NCBI GenBank assembly: GCA_030248065.1
Contig: JASAMV010007856.1
Span: 1-64,000 of the forward strand
Origin: Rhynchonema sp. JSB1_4
Taxonomy: Eukaryota > Nematoda > Chromadorea > Monhysterida > Xyalidae
DNA length: 64,000 nt
Direction of reading: 5' to 3'
Shown: positions 11,401 to 22,386 of the stretch, piece by piece
How positions within the stretch are numbered: position 1 is the first letter of the stretch
Layout: every line of letters begins with the position of its first letter
Notes under the pieces: model-generated
The model's input: the letters and a program-made list of their open reading frames with translations, nothing else
What the model was told of the DNA's origin: nothing
Databases searched by the model: none
Made by a program: the position numbers and the translations under genes

Positions 11401-12144
11401 GAGTTTGGAAAAAGGGTAAAAAGGGTAAAGTATACCATCGTTGGTCACGTAGATTAATTTGGTGTCGTGCCGAACTGGCACGATGCCAACAAAGCCAACT
11501 CTGGGCACACATCCCACACCCTCTGGTTGTGGCAGAGGCACGTGTGAGTAATCGATCAGGGTGTACGGTTTGTCATTCGGAAACACCAAACGTTGCGCGA
11601 AACAGTGGTCCTCGGCGCATTCGGTTGAGAAGAACGTGTGAATCGATGCTGAAATATGCGTTTTTGGATTTATTTTGCTATCTAGTTTGTCGAAACCCAA
11701 CAACACAATTCATGCGCCGAAATGGAGCTTTCAAAAAAGTGTCTTCAGTCGATCACGAAACGTTGGGAGTAAGAACATTTGTGTGATAAAGCGGTCGAAA
11801 AGATCCCTTTCAACACAGTGACCAGAAACCACGTCCATAAGAGCAGCGGTGTGTACAAAAATTCATGCCATGAAGGTGCGAATCTGTTGAAATATTTGTT
11901 CCCCAAAAAGGATGATCTTTCAGACGATAATCATAATAACAACGCTAAAATTAAAATAATTATGATCGCGATCTTACGTGCGGCCAAAATTGTTGTCAGT
12001 GGTAAAATCAAAATCAGCGTCAAAATTGAAATCATCTTTGGCAGATACGATTTAGGGGTTACGTTTTGCAGGTGCTGAATATTGCAGGGAAATTATAGAC
12101 AGAACTGAATTGAACAGAATTGAAAGTGTTTTATAGTTGGCCAT
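8445..12144 (-). CDS. secreted kelch-type beta-propeller protein, about 6 exons
   Basis: Exons on the minus strand: 12063-12144 (start MANYKTLSILF, signal-peptide like, weak GTAACC donor), 11436-11648, 10391-10509, an exon near 9540-9647 plus 10108-10121 split by a hAT element, 9096-9275, and 8445-8759 with the stop. Phases agree at the first two junctions (1, 1) and at the last (0). Kelch signatures are GKIYFTGGMGC, FDFETFTWSVFPDMP, NELVV and KLVIIGG. They give several blade-like units with hydrophobic strand-glycine pairs, aromatic W positions and PLLGHSATI turns. The first large exon (SIHTFFSTECAEDHCF) has cysteines, consistent with an extracellular propeller. Kelch domains mediate protein binding; no BTB or BACK domain is present, so this is not a cullin adaptor. 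The split exon may make the gene defective, or the element end may supply a new acceptor. Exact phase around that exon is unresolved. Confidence 0.55.
9648..10107. mobile_element. non-autonomous hAT-like element inside a predicted kelch exon
   Basis: The termini are CAGGGTTGGACAAAAAA and TTTTGTCCAACCCTG, and the flanks AAGTACCT and ATGTACCC match at 6 of 8. Joining the flanks on the minus strand restores an open kelch-like segment (LGTYIMHVDDILDRDIGFDF). The element is A/T-block rich near its ends and has no coding content. Confidence 0.7.
10520..10850. repeat. degenerate tandem repeat of a ~26-bp GGATAAACATAAACATTGTGC unit
   Basis: About nine diverged copies of GGATAAACATAAACATTGTG (A/T-rich core ATAAACAT) follow one another. 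The stretch lies in the second intron of the kelch gene. The same ATAAACATG..GC core appears on the opposite strand at 26221-26330. Confidence 0.7.
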
Positions 12145-12248
12145 TTCGCGAATAGATTTGAGCCAGCCCCCTCGACTACTGTATATGTCGCTTTGAACTA
12201 TGACGCAGAACAACAACTGACTGTTTTCAGCAATGGCCGTTTGTGAGT

Positions 12249-12604
12249 CCAACCACCAGCTCATGAGACGACTCTTTTTAAAGTTTGTTTGGCCAAATTC
12301 AAAAATGCGCCGGTTACACGTGTTTTTGCAAACAAAAGAAGGAGAATTTGGGCCGAGAGAGATGATGACAAGTTCCAGCTGGCTGACCTCAATTTGTTGC
12401 GTGCTTACGCGAACAGCAACGTCGTTCAACACACAAATGTTTTGGGAGTCAAAAGGGAATTTACGTACCAAGGTGCAGAGCGTGTTTTTAGAAAATACAT
12501 GCGTTTCTCTTTCTTTCATTTCCGAAATACGTGGAACCGGAACATTATTGGATCCGCACAAGTCAACTTCAAAATATGGCGTCTCATGAGTTCGTGGCTG
12601 CACA
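12249..12604. mobile_element. MITE, TAGTCCAGCCACGA family (diverged copy)
   Basis: It begins AGTCCAACCACCAGCTCATG and ends in the inverted GCGTCTCATGAGTTCGTGGC. The interior (TTGAGGTCAGCCAGCTGG and its relatives) aligns with the copies at 17579, 20356 and 37347. It sits about 100 bp upstream of the predicted start of the kelch gene. The long minus-strand ORF covering it is therefore transposon sequence. Confidence 0.75.
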
Positions 12605-13079
12605 ACAATATGTCGATACAAAAGTCAATGTAAGCTGACCGCAACCAGCTCGTTTATAAAGAACCCAAAACGCCTGATGAATGATTACAACAACCGTTAC
12701 TCACCCTGTATGAGAAAAACAGTCTGCCCAGTGTGTAAGTCCAAGTCCAACCTATGACTCGTTGTTCTTTTGTATACATTGAATAAAAATGTCTTTTTTG
12801 TTATAGAAGTCGAATATTTGATGGCTATGCTACGCCCCTAGTCATCGGCACAAGGCAAAAGATTTCGAACGTGCGCTAAAAAATTTTCAGAAAATTTGTG
12901 TTTAAAACAGCTCGGCACTTCCTACGTTTCTAGAAATTACAAAAATGGTGGTCGCCGCTAACGTTCGTTGTGATCGTTCCCATCCACATCAACGAGCGAC
13001 TACAGAAACGACGAACATCGTTATACCATACCATACAATGTCATTTCGCTTTTTTCTGCAAAACTGTTACTTTTGTTTT

Positions 13080-13196
13080 TTAATATTGTTCTGTGAATCA
13101 TTTGATCAATTTCCATTCGTTTTTCTTGCCACCATCGAAACAAACAAACGGAGACAGATTTTACAGACACCGCACAATAAAGGTTATGGTAAAAAG
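13080..13196. repeat. dispersed duplicate of 17283-17394
   Basis: Both stretches share GAATCATTTGA(T/C)CAATTT, then CAAACAAAC, GACAGATT, CACCGCACAATAAAGGTTAT in the same order and orientation. On the minus strand both could encode a short basic segment after a hydrophobic one (EIGQMIRKTI / EIDQMIHRTI), possibly a loop of a receptor, but this is too short to assign. Confidence 0.6.
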
Positions 13197-13381
13197 CAGG
13201 GCTGGGCAAAAAACATTTCTTTTTTAAAAAGGATTTTTTTAAAAAGTGGTTTTTCAAAAAATTTAAAAAAATTTTTTTGTTTAATTTTTTCGGGGGAACA
13301 AAATGTTCTAAAACGTTCAAAAATGGCCTTTTTGGGGGTCGTTTTTTGTCATTTTCTCAAGGGTTATTTTTTGTCATTTTT
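13197..13381. mobile_element. truncated hAT-like element (CAGGGTTGG family)
   Basis: It starts CAGGGCTGGGCAAAAAAC. The interior (GGGGGAACAAAATGTTCTAAAACG) matches the 26973 copy. The expected CCAACCCTG end is absent and the sequence passes directly into the duplicated block at 13382, so its right end is missing. Confidence 0.6.
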
Positions 13382-13720
13382 TCTCTGCCGATATCACGCT
13401 CACTGAGTTCACGCAGCTTGCCTGTGATATCCGCAGAAATGTTTTGGAAAAATTATAAATAGAACGCCTGTGATCTGCAGCGAGACGTGGTTTTCCAGTC
13501 AGGAAAATTTTCGAATGGATTCTTACATAGTCATTGTGGGACCAATGTAGCACTTCGTCTGTTGAAACATCGCCTCGTATTTATAGTTGGCCAAACACGC
13601 ACATCGGCAACGTCGTCTAATGTCATGGCAGAGGTATACATTGGCCCAAATTCTCAAAAGCGCCACCCGCCACCGGGGGCGGTTGCGCGATGCGTGTTTG
13701 ATCGGTCGTATACGCTCCAC
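13382..13720. repeat. duplicated block shared with 19725-20063, containing an inverted GPCR-exon fragment
   Basis: This block matches 19725-20063 nearly base for base (CCGCAGAAATGTTTTGG, GTGATCTGCAGCGAGACG, GGCCAAACACGCACATCGGC, CGCCACCCGCCACCGGGGGC). Its first ~130 bp resemble, in opposite orientation, the receptor exon at 19497-19680. The block ends abruptly at CGCTCCAC, where the 32-bp satellite starts; the other copy continues into MITE-family sequence. Confidence 0.8.
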
Positions 13721-16477
13721 AAGCTAAAATGTACGCTTGAAATCCCATTCGCAAGCTAAAATGTACGCTTGAAATCCCATTCGCAAGCTAAAATGTACGC
13801 TTGAAATCCCATTCGCAAGCTAAAATGTACGCTTGAAATCCCATTCGCAAGCTAAAATGTACGCTTGAAATCCCATTCGCAAGCTAAAATGTACGCTTGA
13901 AATCCCATTCGCAAGCTAAAATGTACGCTTGAAATCCCATTCGCAAGCTAAAATGTACGCTTGAAATTCCATTCGCAAGCTAAAATGTACGCTTGAAATC
14001 CCATTCGCAAGCTAAAATGTACGCTTGAAATCCCATTCGCAAGCTAAAATGTACGCTTGAAATCCCATTCGCAAGCTAAAATGTACGCTTGATATCCCAT
14101 TCGCAAGCTAAAATGTACGCTTGAAATCTCATTCGCAAGCTAAAATGTACGCTTGAAATCCCATTCGCAAGCTAAAATGTACGCTTGAAATCCCATTCGC
14201 AAGAAAAAATGTACGCTTGAAATCTCATTCGCAAGCTAAAATGTACGCTTGATATCCCATTCGCAAGCTAAAATGTACGCTTGAAATCTCATTCGCAAGC
14301 TAAAATGTACGCTTGAAATCCCATTCGCAAGCTAAAATGTACGCTTGAAATCCCATTCGCAAGCTAAAATGTACGCTTGAAATCCCATTCGCAAGCTAAA
14401 ATGTACGCTTGAAATCCCGTTCGCAAGCTAAAATGTACGCTTGAAATCCCATTCGCAAGCTAAAATGTACGCTTGAAATCCCATTCGCAAGCTAAAATGT
14501 ACGCTTGAAATCCCATTCGCAAGCTAAAATGTACGCTTGAAATCCCATTCGCAAGCTAAAATGTACGCTTGAAATCCCATTCGCAAGCTAAAATGTACGC
14601 TTGAAATCCCATTCGCAAGCTAAAATGTACGCTTGAAATCCCATTCGCAAGCTAAAATGTACGCTTGAAATTCCATTCGCAAGCTAAAATGTACGCTTGA
14701 AATCCCATTCGCAAGCTAAAATGTACGCTTGAAATCCCATTCGCAAGCTAAAATGTACGCTTGAAATCCCATTCGCAAGCTAAAATGTACGCTTGATATC
14801 CCATTCGCAAGCTAAAATGTACGCTTGAAATCTCATTCGCAAGCTAAAATGTACGCTTGAAAGCCCATTCGCAAGCTAAAATGTACGCTTGAAATCCCAT
14901 TCGCAAGCTAAAATGTACGCTTGAAATCCCATTCGCAAGCTAAAATGTACGCTTGAAATCCCATTCGCAAGCTAAAATGTACGCTTGAAATCCCATTCGC
15001 AAGCTAAAATGTACGCTTGAAATCCCATTCGCAAGCTAAAATGTACGCTTGAAATCCCATTCGCAAGCTAAAATGTACGCTTGAAATTCCATTCGCAAGC
15101 TAAAATGTACGCTTGAAATCCCATTCGCAAGCTGAAATGTACGCTTGAAATCCCATTCGCAAGCTAAAATGTACGCTTGGAATCCCATTCGCAAGCTAAA
15201 ATGTACGCTTGAAATCCCATTCGCAAGCTAAAATGTACGCTTGAAATCCCATTCGCAAGCTAAAATGTACGCTTGAAATCCCATTCGCAAGCTAAAATGT
15301 ACGCTTGAAATCCCATTCGCAAGCTAAAATGTACGCTTGAAATCCCATTCGCAAGCTAAAATGTACGCTTGAAATCCCATTCGCAAGCTAAAATGTACGC
15401 TTGAAATCCCATTCGCAAGCTAAAATGTACGCTTGAAATCCCATTCGCAAGCTAAAATGTACGCTTGAAATCCCATTCGCAAGCTAAAATGTACGCTTGA
15501 AATCCCATTCGCAAGCTAAAATGTACGCTTGAAATCCCATTCGCAAGCTAAAATGTACGCTTGAAATCCCATTCGCAAGCTAAAATGTACGCTTGAAATC
15601 CCATTCGCAAGCTAAAATGTACGCTTGAAATCCCATTCGCAAGCTAAAATGTACGCTTGAAATCCCATTCGCAAGCTAAAATGTACGCTTGAAATTCCAT
15701 TCGCAAGCTAAAATGTACGCTTGAAATCCCATTCGCAAGCTAAAATGTACGCTTGAAATCCCATTCGCAAGCTAAAATGTACGCTTGAAATCCCATTCGC
15801 AAGCTAAAATTTACGCTTGAAATCCCATTCGCAAGCTAAAATGTACGCTTGAAATCCCATTCGCAAGCTAAAATGTACGCTTGAAATCCCATTCGCAAGC
15901 TAAAATGTACGCTTGAAATCCCATTCGCAAGCTAAAATGTACGCTTGAAATCCCATTCGCAAGCTAAAATGTACGCTTGAAATCCCATTCGCAAGCTAAA
16001 ATGTACGCTTGAAATCCCATTCGCAAGCTAAAATGTACGCTTGAAATCCCATTCGCAAGCTAAAATGTACGCTTGAAATCCCATTCGCAAGCTAAAATGT
16101 ACGCTTGAAATCCCATTCGCAAGCTAAAATGTACGCTTGAAATCCCATTCGCAAGCTAAAATGTACGCTTGAAATCCCATTCGCAAGCTAAAATGTACGC
16201 TTGAAATCCCATTCGCAAGCTAAAATGTACGCTTGAAATCCCATTCGCAAGCTAAAATGTACGCTTGAAATCCCATTCGCAAGCTAAAATGTACGCTTGA
16301 AATCCCATTCGCAAGCTAAAATGTACGCTTGAAATCCCATTCGCAAGCTAAAATGTACGCTTGAAATCCCATTCGCAAGCTAAAATGTACGCTTGAAATC
16401 CCATTCGCAAGCTAAAATGTACGCTTGAAATCCCATTCGCAAGCTAAAATGTACGCCTGAAATCCTATTCCGCAAGC
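13721..16477. repeat. 32-bp satellite, about 86 head-to-tail copies
   Basis: The unit is AAGCTAAAATGTACGCTTGA followed by AATCCCATTCGC. Copies are extremely homogeneous; common variants are single-base (ATTCC, ATCTC, GATATC). The half CAAGC...GCTTG around TAAAATGTAC is a small inverted repeat. There are no unique spacers. Two more units (17236-17283) lie beyond the MITE at 16481, so the array originally continued to about 17283. Confidence 0.98.
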
Positions 16478-16480
16478 TAA

Positions 16481-17235
16481 GGCTTCCTTCACAATGCATG
16501 CGCATTTGCGCGTTTGCGCGTCACATTTTTTGACGCGCATTCGTGTTCACAATGCAAATTCGATGCGCAAACGCGCACGCGCAAACGCGCAAATGCGCAA
16601 TGCGCATCTGTGTTCACCATGGGCATGCGCGTTTGCGCATCAGATTAGAATGGCGTGTGAAATTCGGAATAGCTGTTTTTTGCATTTTCATGTCAGGGAA
16701 CTTTCAGAACTTTGTATTGGGCAAAAGTAGTGCAGTAGTGTAAAAACCAAAAAGGTTGGGCAAGCTATACTGAGCCGGTGCCTTATTCGGAAATGGCCTG
16801 ATCTGATGTGGAGTGTGGACCCATTGGGAATCCAGAGTCGGAACGTAGGGGACCTGCAAGTGTACAAACAGCATTGCTTGTTTATTTATGGGCCCCTTAT
16901 GTATGAAGGTATGTGAAGGTACATGCGTAATGAATGTCATAACACATGCTGCACCCATACTTAAACAAATTTAGGCATGTTGTTTGCTGTGAAAGAGTGA
17001 TTTTTGAAATGAAACATAAACAATGGCTGAGCGATAAAATAACTAACGTAAAATGATAGTAACAGTTCGCCAGACCGTTTTCAAAACATAATTTGTTGAA
17101 ATAATTATGTTTTTTTTTGCTTCGGGCAGGTCGGGCAGGCCAAACGCGCACGCAAAATTAGAACCAATCCTAATCGTATTTTTGCGCGTTTGCGCGTCAA
17201 AAACGCGCAAACGCGCATGCATTGTGAAGGCAGCC
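16481..17235. mobile_element. Harbinger-like MITE inserted in the satellite
   Basis: The termini GGCTTCCTTCACAATGCATG and its inverted counterpart (CATGCATTGTGAAGGCAGCC) flank 755 bp. The 3-bp direct repeat TAA borders it (16478-16480 and 17236-17238), which fits PIF/Harbinger-type insertion. Subterminal regions are packed with GCGCGTTTGCGCGT-type palindromes. No transposase. The flanking satellite units show that it inserted after the array expanded. Confidence 0.8.
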
Positions 17236-17578
17236 TAAAATGTACGCTTGAAATCCTATTCGCAAGCCAAAATGTACGCTTGATTGTTTTGCGAATCATT
17301 TGACCAATTTCAGTGTTCGTTTTTTTTGCAACCAGCGACACAAACAAACAAAGACAGATTATACAGGTACCGCACAATAAAGGTTATTGTAAAATTATTA
17401 CTTAGCTGTTTTCGTCACAAACTGTTTGAAAACCGCTCCATTATCGGCGCTTGCACACTTTGTCAAACAAAAGATCGACTTTGAAATCAGCAAAGTTGAT
17501 AGGAAAAACAATTGCGAAGCTGTCACACGCCAAAACAACGTGTTATTTTTGGTACAGGGTGTCTTATACGTTTGGGTA

Positions 17579-17939
17579 TAGTCCAACCACGAGCTCATGA
17601 GACGGCTTGTTTTTGAAGTTGACTTGTGCAGATCCAATAATGTTCCGGTTCCACGTATTTCGAAAAAGAAAGAATGAGAAACGCACGTATTTGGTAAAAA
17701 CACGCTCTACACCTCGGTGCGGAAATTCCTTTTTGACTCCCGTCCCAAAGCATTTGTGTGTTGAACAACGTTGCTGTTCGCGTAAGCACGCAAAAAATTG
17801 AGGTCAGCCAGCTGGAAGTTGTCATCATCTCTCTCGGCCCAAACTTTTTCTTTTGTTTTCGAAACACGAACCGGAGCATTTTTGAATTTGGCCAAGCAAG
17901 CTTTAAAAAAAGTCGTCTCATGAGCTCGTGGTTGGACTA
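17579..17939. mobile_element. MITE, TAGTCCAGCCACGA family
   Basis: TAGTCCAACCACGAGCTCAT on the left pairs with ATGAGCTCGTGGTTGGACTA on the right. The flanks are TA and TT. Much of the interior is itself inverted, so both strands show ORFs of about 60-120 codons that are not genes. Confidence 0.85.
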
Positions 17940-18744
17940 TTTAAACACAGCGAGCCTCTGTTTCAGCTCAGATAAAAAGACACAAACAACAACAACGTTG
18001 GGATTAACCGGTATGCACACTAGACGTTACAAAAACACCAGATTGAGAGAAACACGCTTAAAAAATCTGATAGGCTTGCTGAAACGGAAAATTGATCCGT
18101 CCACACTACGAATGAAACCCTAGAACTCATAAACCCTCTATCACACATCACTCTTGACCCCCTGCCGGCTTTCGGCGTGCGCTTTTCATCATGTGCTTGG
18201 TTTTCATGCTCTTGACCGGCGTGACCGTCGCTTGCTGGGGCAGATGTAGAAGTGCTCTGCAAAACGGCTCTCCGATATTCCCCGCAACTTTTCAGGCCCG
18301 GAAGTTCAGGCCCGACCTTTTCAGGCCCAGTTTTTCATGCCCGGCCGATTCAGGCCCAGCATATTTGACCCATTTATAGGCTTAGGCTACAGGAGGGCCT
18401 GAATCGGCGGGACTGAACCGTCGCGCTCACCGACGGCGTTGAAAAAGCAGCAATAACAAAATTGCAACCGACAGTTCCTATTGATGAGAATCGTGCTCCG
18501 TTGGCGAGGATCCACGGGGCTACACTCTCACGCAATTTAAGAGTCCAAAAGTCGCGCGCTTCGCGCGTCGCATACACCCATTTTCAGTGAAATCGGCTTT
18601 CGCGCGCGCGTAAAAAGTGCCAAAATTTTGCGCGCTCCGCGTCAAAATTGTCATATTTTGTGCAATATTGGGGCAAAAAGTGCGCAATATTCTCAAGCAC
18701 TCTGGATAAAAACGACTTTTCGAAATTGGTACAAGCGCCAGATA
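17940..18744. other. no supported gene; degenerate TTCAGGCCCG repeats
   Basis: Between 18291 and 18420 the motif (T)TCAGGCCCG recurs about six times in both orientations. The remainder shows no splice-bounded coding segment that I can support. Confidence 0.4.
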
Positions 18745-18853
18745 AAAATGAGTTTTTGCTTTTACCCCCTCTCTTGGCCGCACGCTGGATACGCCACTAA
18801 AAATGAGTTTTTGCTTTTACCCCCTCTCTTGGCCGCACGCTGGATACGCCACT
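18745..18853. repeat. 54-bp tandem duplication
   Basis: A 54-bp stretch starting AAAAATGAGTTTTTGCTTTT and ending GCTGGATACGCCACT occurs twice, back to back, and the two copies are essentially identical. Confidence 0.9.
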
Positions 18854-18878
18854 GTCGTGCTGTATGGATTATTATAGC

Positions 18879-19680
18879 TCACCGAAACACTTTTCTGAAC
18901 TGCGTACTGCGCCAATAGTAGATGAAGGCATTGCTGCCGAGGTTGATGGTCATCAACCAACTCATGATCGAATTGAACGTATCAAGGTGTTTGGGCCACA
19001 CGAAGCCCTGAAAACTACTCATGAGCGAACTCTTGCGTTTCACATACTGTATAGCTATTAAAACTAAAATCATACAAACATGTTCAATTTTACAACTTCC
19101 TAACGTCAATATTCTGTGCAGAAATTTCTTACACTAACTGGGCTGCTCAACTGACCTTTCCCACATGCGCGTTCATTGCGCACAACAGGACGAGTCAGAA
19201 GAACCGTAAATTTTCAGACTCATGTTCATGGTTCGTCCTGATATACTTTCCGGGAACAAAACTCACAAAGACAGAATAAGACCACCGACCGCTGCAGCCA
19301 ATAATGGTGTGACCACGAATGCAACCATGAGAACGGCCACTACCACTTTCATCGATTTGAACAACTGCAAGCTGGTGTTTTATAATTTACTCGCACAAGA
19401 CAAACAACAATAATAACACACTTTCGTGTGGCTGGCATACATTGGCCGGTGATGGGCCTGAGCCTAAGCCTAAACCTAGGTAAGCCTAAGCATAACCTGA
19501 CGACTCGCTTCGATCGTCTGCGCACTGGCACCAACGGCATCGGATTCGTGTCGGGCGGCGCGCATTGCCATGCCGTACACGAACAGAATCAGCACGGCGA
19601 GCGACAAACTCAGCTGCAGATAATGACTTGTATTATAAGAATCCACCCAAAACTTTTCCTGAATGGTAAAGCGCGTCTCG
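18879..19680 (-). CDS. serpentine (rhodopsin-like) GPCR, exons for ECL2-TM5, TM6 and TM7 (partial)
   Basis: Three minus-strand exons are supported. 19497-19680 carries an extracellular-loop and TM5 segment (HYLQLSLSLAVLILFVYGMA) and ends CAG|GTTATG in phase 0. 19267-19364 (or to 19290) begins LFKSMKVVVAVLMVAFVVTP, a TM6 with its conserved proline. 18879-19007 encodes TM7 and the tail, with NLGSNAFIYYW, an NPxxY-like motif (N-A-F-I-Y), basic helix-8 start RSTQFRKVFR and a TGA stop. The TM6 exon's best donor (GTGAGT) is out of phase with the TM7 exon; a phase-0 donor GCG|GTCGGT would restore it. The upstream part (TM1-4) is not intact here; see 20725-21120. It is probably a chemosensory or peptide receptor of nematode type. 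It may be functional or decaying. Confidence 0.5.
19449..19496. repeat. short degenerate GCCTAA (telomere-like) tract
   Basis: CCTGAGCCTAAGCCTAAACC and TAAGCCTAAGC are consecutive near-copies of GCCTAA, the complement of the TTAGGC telomere unit of most nematodes. The tract lies at the 5' end of the GPCR intron. Single TAGGCTTAGG-type pieces also occur near 18380, 35960, 50225 and 62885. Confidence 0.45.
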
Positions 19681-19724
19681 CTGCAGATCACAAGCGCGCT
19701 ATCTATATTTTTTCCAAAAGCATT

Positions 19725-20180
19725 TCTGCCGATATCACGCTCACTGAGTTCACGCCGCTTGACTGTGATATCCACAGAAATGTTTTGGAAAAATTATAAA
19801 TAGAACGCCTGTGATCTGCAGCGAGACGTGCTGTTCCAGTCAGGACAATTTTTGAATGGATTCTTACATAGTCATTGTGGAACCAATGTAGCACTTCGTC
19901 TGTTGAAACATCGCCTCGTATTTATAGTTGGCCAAACACGCACATCGGCAACGTTGTCTAATGTCATGGCAGAGGTATACATTGGCCCAAATTCTCAAAA
20001 GCGCCACCCGCCACCGGGGGCGGTTGCGCGATGCGTGTTTGATCAGTCGTATACGCTCCACACCTCGGTGCGTAAATTCCCTTTTGTTCCCAAAACGTAT
20101 GTGCATTGAACAACGCTACTGTTCGCGAAAACAAGCAACAAATTGAGGTCAGCCAGCTGGAAGTTGTCATCATCCTGTTT
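19725..20180. repeat. composite repeat: inverted GPCR-exon fragment joined to MITE-like sequence
   Basis: 19765-19880 on the plus strand resembles the minus-strand exon 19497-19680 (GTGATCTGCAGCGAGACG, ATGGATTCTTA...), so the two form a head-to-head inverted repeat. 20060-20180 (ACCTCGGTGCGTAAATTCCC, TTGAGGTCAGCCAGCTGGAA) is the internal part of the TAGTCCAGCC MITE family. 19725-20063 recurs at 13382-13720. Confidence 0.7.
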
Positions 20181-20355
20181 CGGGGCGCAGCCACCCTTGA
20201 TGGTTTCATTCAACTGTGGATATCATGCCAATTATCTCATATTCAATTAGTGTTCCTGCTGTGATAGCCATGCCAATTTGCATGCCGATGACATTGTGTT
20301 GTTTATGACTTGACTGTGTTTTAACCAGCTTGCAGACAGTATACTGCACGATGTA

Positions 20356-20722
20356 TAGTCCAGCCACGAACTCATGAGACGAGTTATTTTGAAGTTGACT
20401 TGAACGGATCCAATAATGTTCCGGTTCCACGTATTTCGGAAATGAAAGAAAGAAAAATTCATGTATTTTTTAAAAACACGCTCTCCATCTCGGTGCATAA
20501 ATTCCCTTTTGACTCCCAAAACATTTGTATGTTGAACGATCTTGCTGTTCGCGTAAGCACGCAACTAATTGAGGTCAGCCAGCTGGAACTTGTCATCATC
20601 TCTCTCGGCCCGATCTCTTTCTTTTGTTTGCGAAAACCCGTGTAATTTTTAACCCGGCGCATTTTTTAATCTGGCCAAGTAAGCTTTGAACAGAGTCGTC
20701 TCATGAGCACGTGGCTGGACTA
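20356..20722. mobile_element. MITE, TAGTCCAGCCACGA family (cleanest copy)
   Basis: TAGTCCAGCCACGAACTCAT on the left pairs with ATGAGCACGTGGCTGGACTA on the right. A TA dinucleotide is duplicated on both sides (20354-20355 and 20723-20724). Length 367 bp, no transposase; Tc1/mariner-type TA insertion is likely. Confidence 0.88.
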
Positions 20723-20724
20723 TA

Positions 20725-21120
20725 CGTGTGAGATTCCACAACAGCGACAGCATTGTCAAAATCAGCGCCAGGGAGCGTGCACACACATATTTCAAACAAG
20801 GCACATTGCGTTTGAAGTGCCTGGCGAGACCACACCCATTTTGCCAATGCCATTTTGCTCCGGGCGTGTTGACGTCCAAACAATTATCACACAATTCATG
20901 ATGATGAGCAAAAGAACCCAAACCAAACTAATTATCTGGATCGCCCCCGTCCCCAAATTGTTGCAAACAAAAAACGTCACAACATCGCGTTTGGTCAGCA
21001 AAGAACGGTTTATTCGTTGTGCACACACAGACCAGCGGGCAGGCAGCACACAAGGCTGGTTATTTTTTGTCAAAAAAACGTTGACCAAGGGTGGGGCGAC
21101 CAGTGCTTTGTATCTGGTGG
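20725..21120 (-). pseudogene. GPCR-like transmembrane segments in two frames
   Basis: One minus-strand frame reads IISLVWVLLLIIMNCVIIVW and a second, overlapping frame reads ARSLALILTMLSLLWNLT. Each looks like a membrane helix and together they could be TM3/TM4 of the receptor whose 3' exons lie at 18879-19680. The change of frame at about 20845 cannot be an ordinary intron. The MITE at 20356 abuts the second helix. I treat it as decayed or mis-modelled receptor sequence. Confidence 0.3.
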
Positions 21121-22386
21121 TGATGCGTCTCTAAAACGCGACAGCACTACACATCAAACAGTTTGTCTGAGAGAACACAACTCTTGACAGTCGTGCAAAA
21201 CTGAGACTTATATTTGGAATCCATTGTGTCCTGGTGCGGTCGATGGGCTTGAAAGCAAATCTACTCTTTGTCGCAGAAGTTGGTCACTTTTGTTCCTCGA
21301 CTCAAACGGGCACAGCAAAACCCATTCCAAACACATTTCACATACTGTGTTGTCACGCTCTCAGCTCCCCATTGCTGGATCATTCTTTCTGCTCTTGGAA
21401 ACAAGATGGCCCAGTCTATACCTGTTCATGTATGAGACTGTGACGTTCGGTTTCTTTAAGCGCTTAATCCTTGTTGTGTCAGCTCGGTGGGTGGTTTCAT
21501 TGCGTGTTTTGTCTGACCTCTTTCTTCGCCCTTCATTTATTTCCACCATGTTCTCACAAATTGTTGCCTTGCTGCTGCGCTGCGCCCTCCGCCTGTCCAT
21601 GTGTCTTTCCTTCTTGTTTCCCTTTTGTGTCGTCGCAGCTCTATTTCCCTTCATTCCACCATGATCATGGTTCATCTGTTGTTCATGCTGTTCGCCTCAT
21701 ATTCCGGCCGGAATGTTTGCTTGTTCTCTGTCTTGTTCTGTGATGTTTCATTCCCCCTCTGTTTGCCCTTGCCCTTTCCCCAAACTTCACGCATGCGCGC
21801 GGCGCCGCGGCGTTTTCAGGTGATGAAAATTTTTAAAATCCACAAGGACAAAACTGTGCGGTCCGCAACAAATAATTGAGCAACATAATCAGAATTGGAT
21901 GTGAATCCTGACTAAACAAGGCAATTAATTTACTTGCATCTGAATGTTGCCTGCCGGTTGAGAGTGATATGTTTGGTTGGTCATGATTTGGTTTTTTTAA
22001 TAATATATTCTTCCGAAAGCTACCTTAGTTTTCCTCATGCAGCTCGCACAAACTGCAACCCTCCGATGCGTGGTCCAGAAATGTCAATACCCGCAATATG
22101 TTTTTTCCGAATAGAGCCCCGGGGGGCTCTAATTGAGTAAAATGTTTCACACAAAAGGCCTGAAGCGTTCAAAGTCCCACAAAAAATATCGATATCCACG
22201 TATTTTTTGAACAGCATGAGCCATAACATGATTAATGAAAGACGTAATAATCGAATTACCATAACCATTCAATTTATTTCAGCCCTTCAGTGCGCCCACT
22301 GCGTCACACGATGTGATCACCAAAAAGGGTCAGCGTTGGGTTGCCCGCAGATGATGTTTCAAAGGGAGGAGATATGTAGCTATAGG
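21121..22386. other. no supported gene
   Basis: 21470-21790 is strongly C/T-rich on the plus strand (many TTC, CCTT, TGTC) and gives long accidental ORFs. I found no conserved motif or splice-bounded exon here. Confidence 0.4.

Noticed and set aside
12052..12621. 189-codon minus-strand ORF as a gene
   Set aside because: Most of it lies in a MITE (12249-12604) whose relatives give similar accidental ORFs at 17579, 20356 and 37347. Only the short signal-peptide-like end (12063-12144) is used, as kelch exon 1.
13721..16477. CRISPR array of ~32-bp repeats
   Set aside because: There are no unique spacers: identical units abut directly, and the genomic setting is eukaryotic. It is a satellite.
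21224..21879. Overlapping plus-strand ORFs of up to 146 codons
   Set aside because: They come from C/T-rich low-complexity sequence, with no splice sites or motifs.
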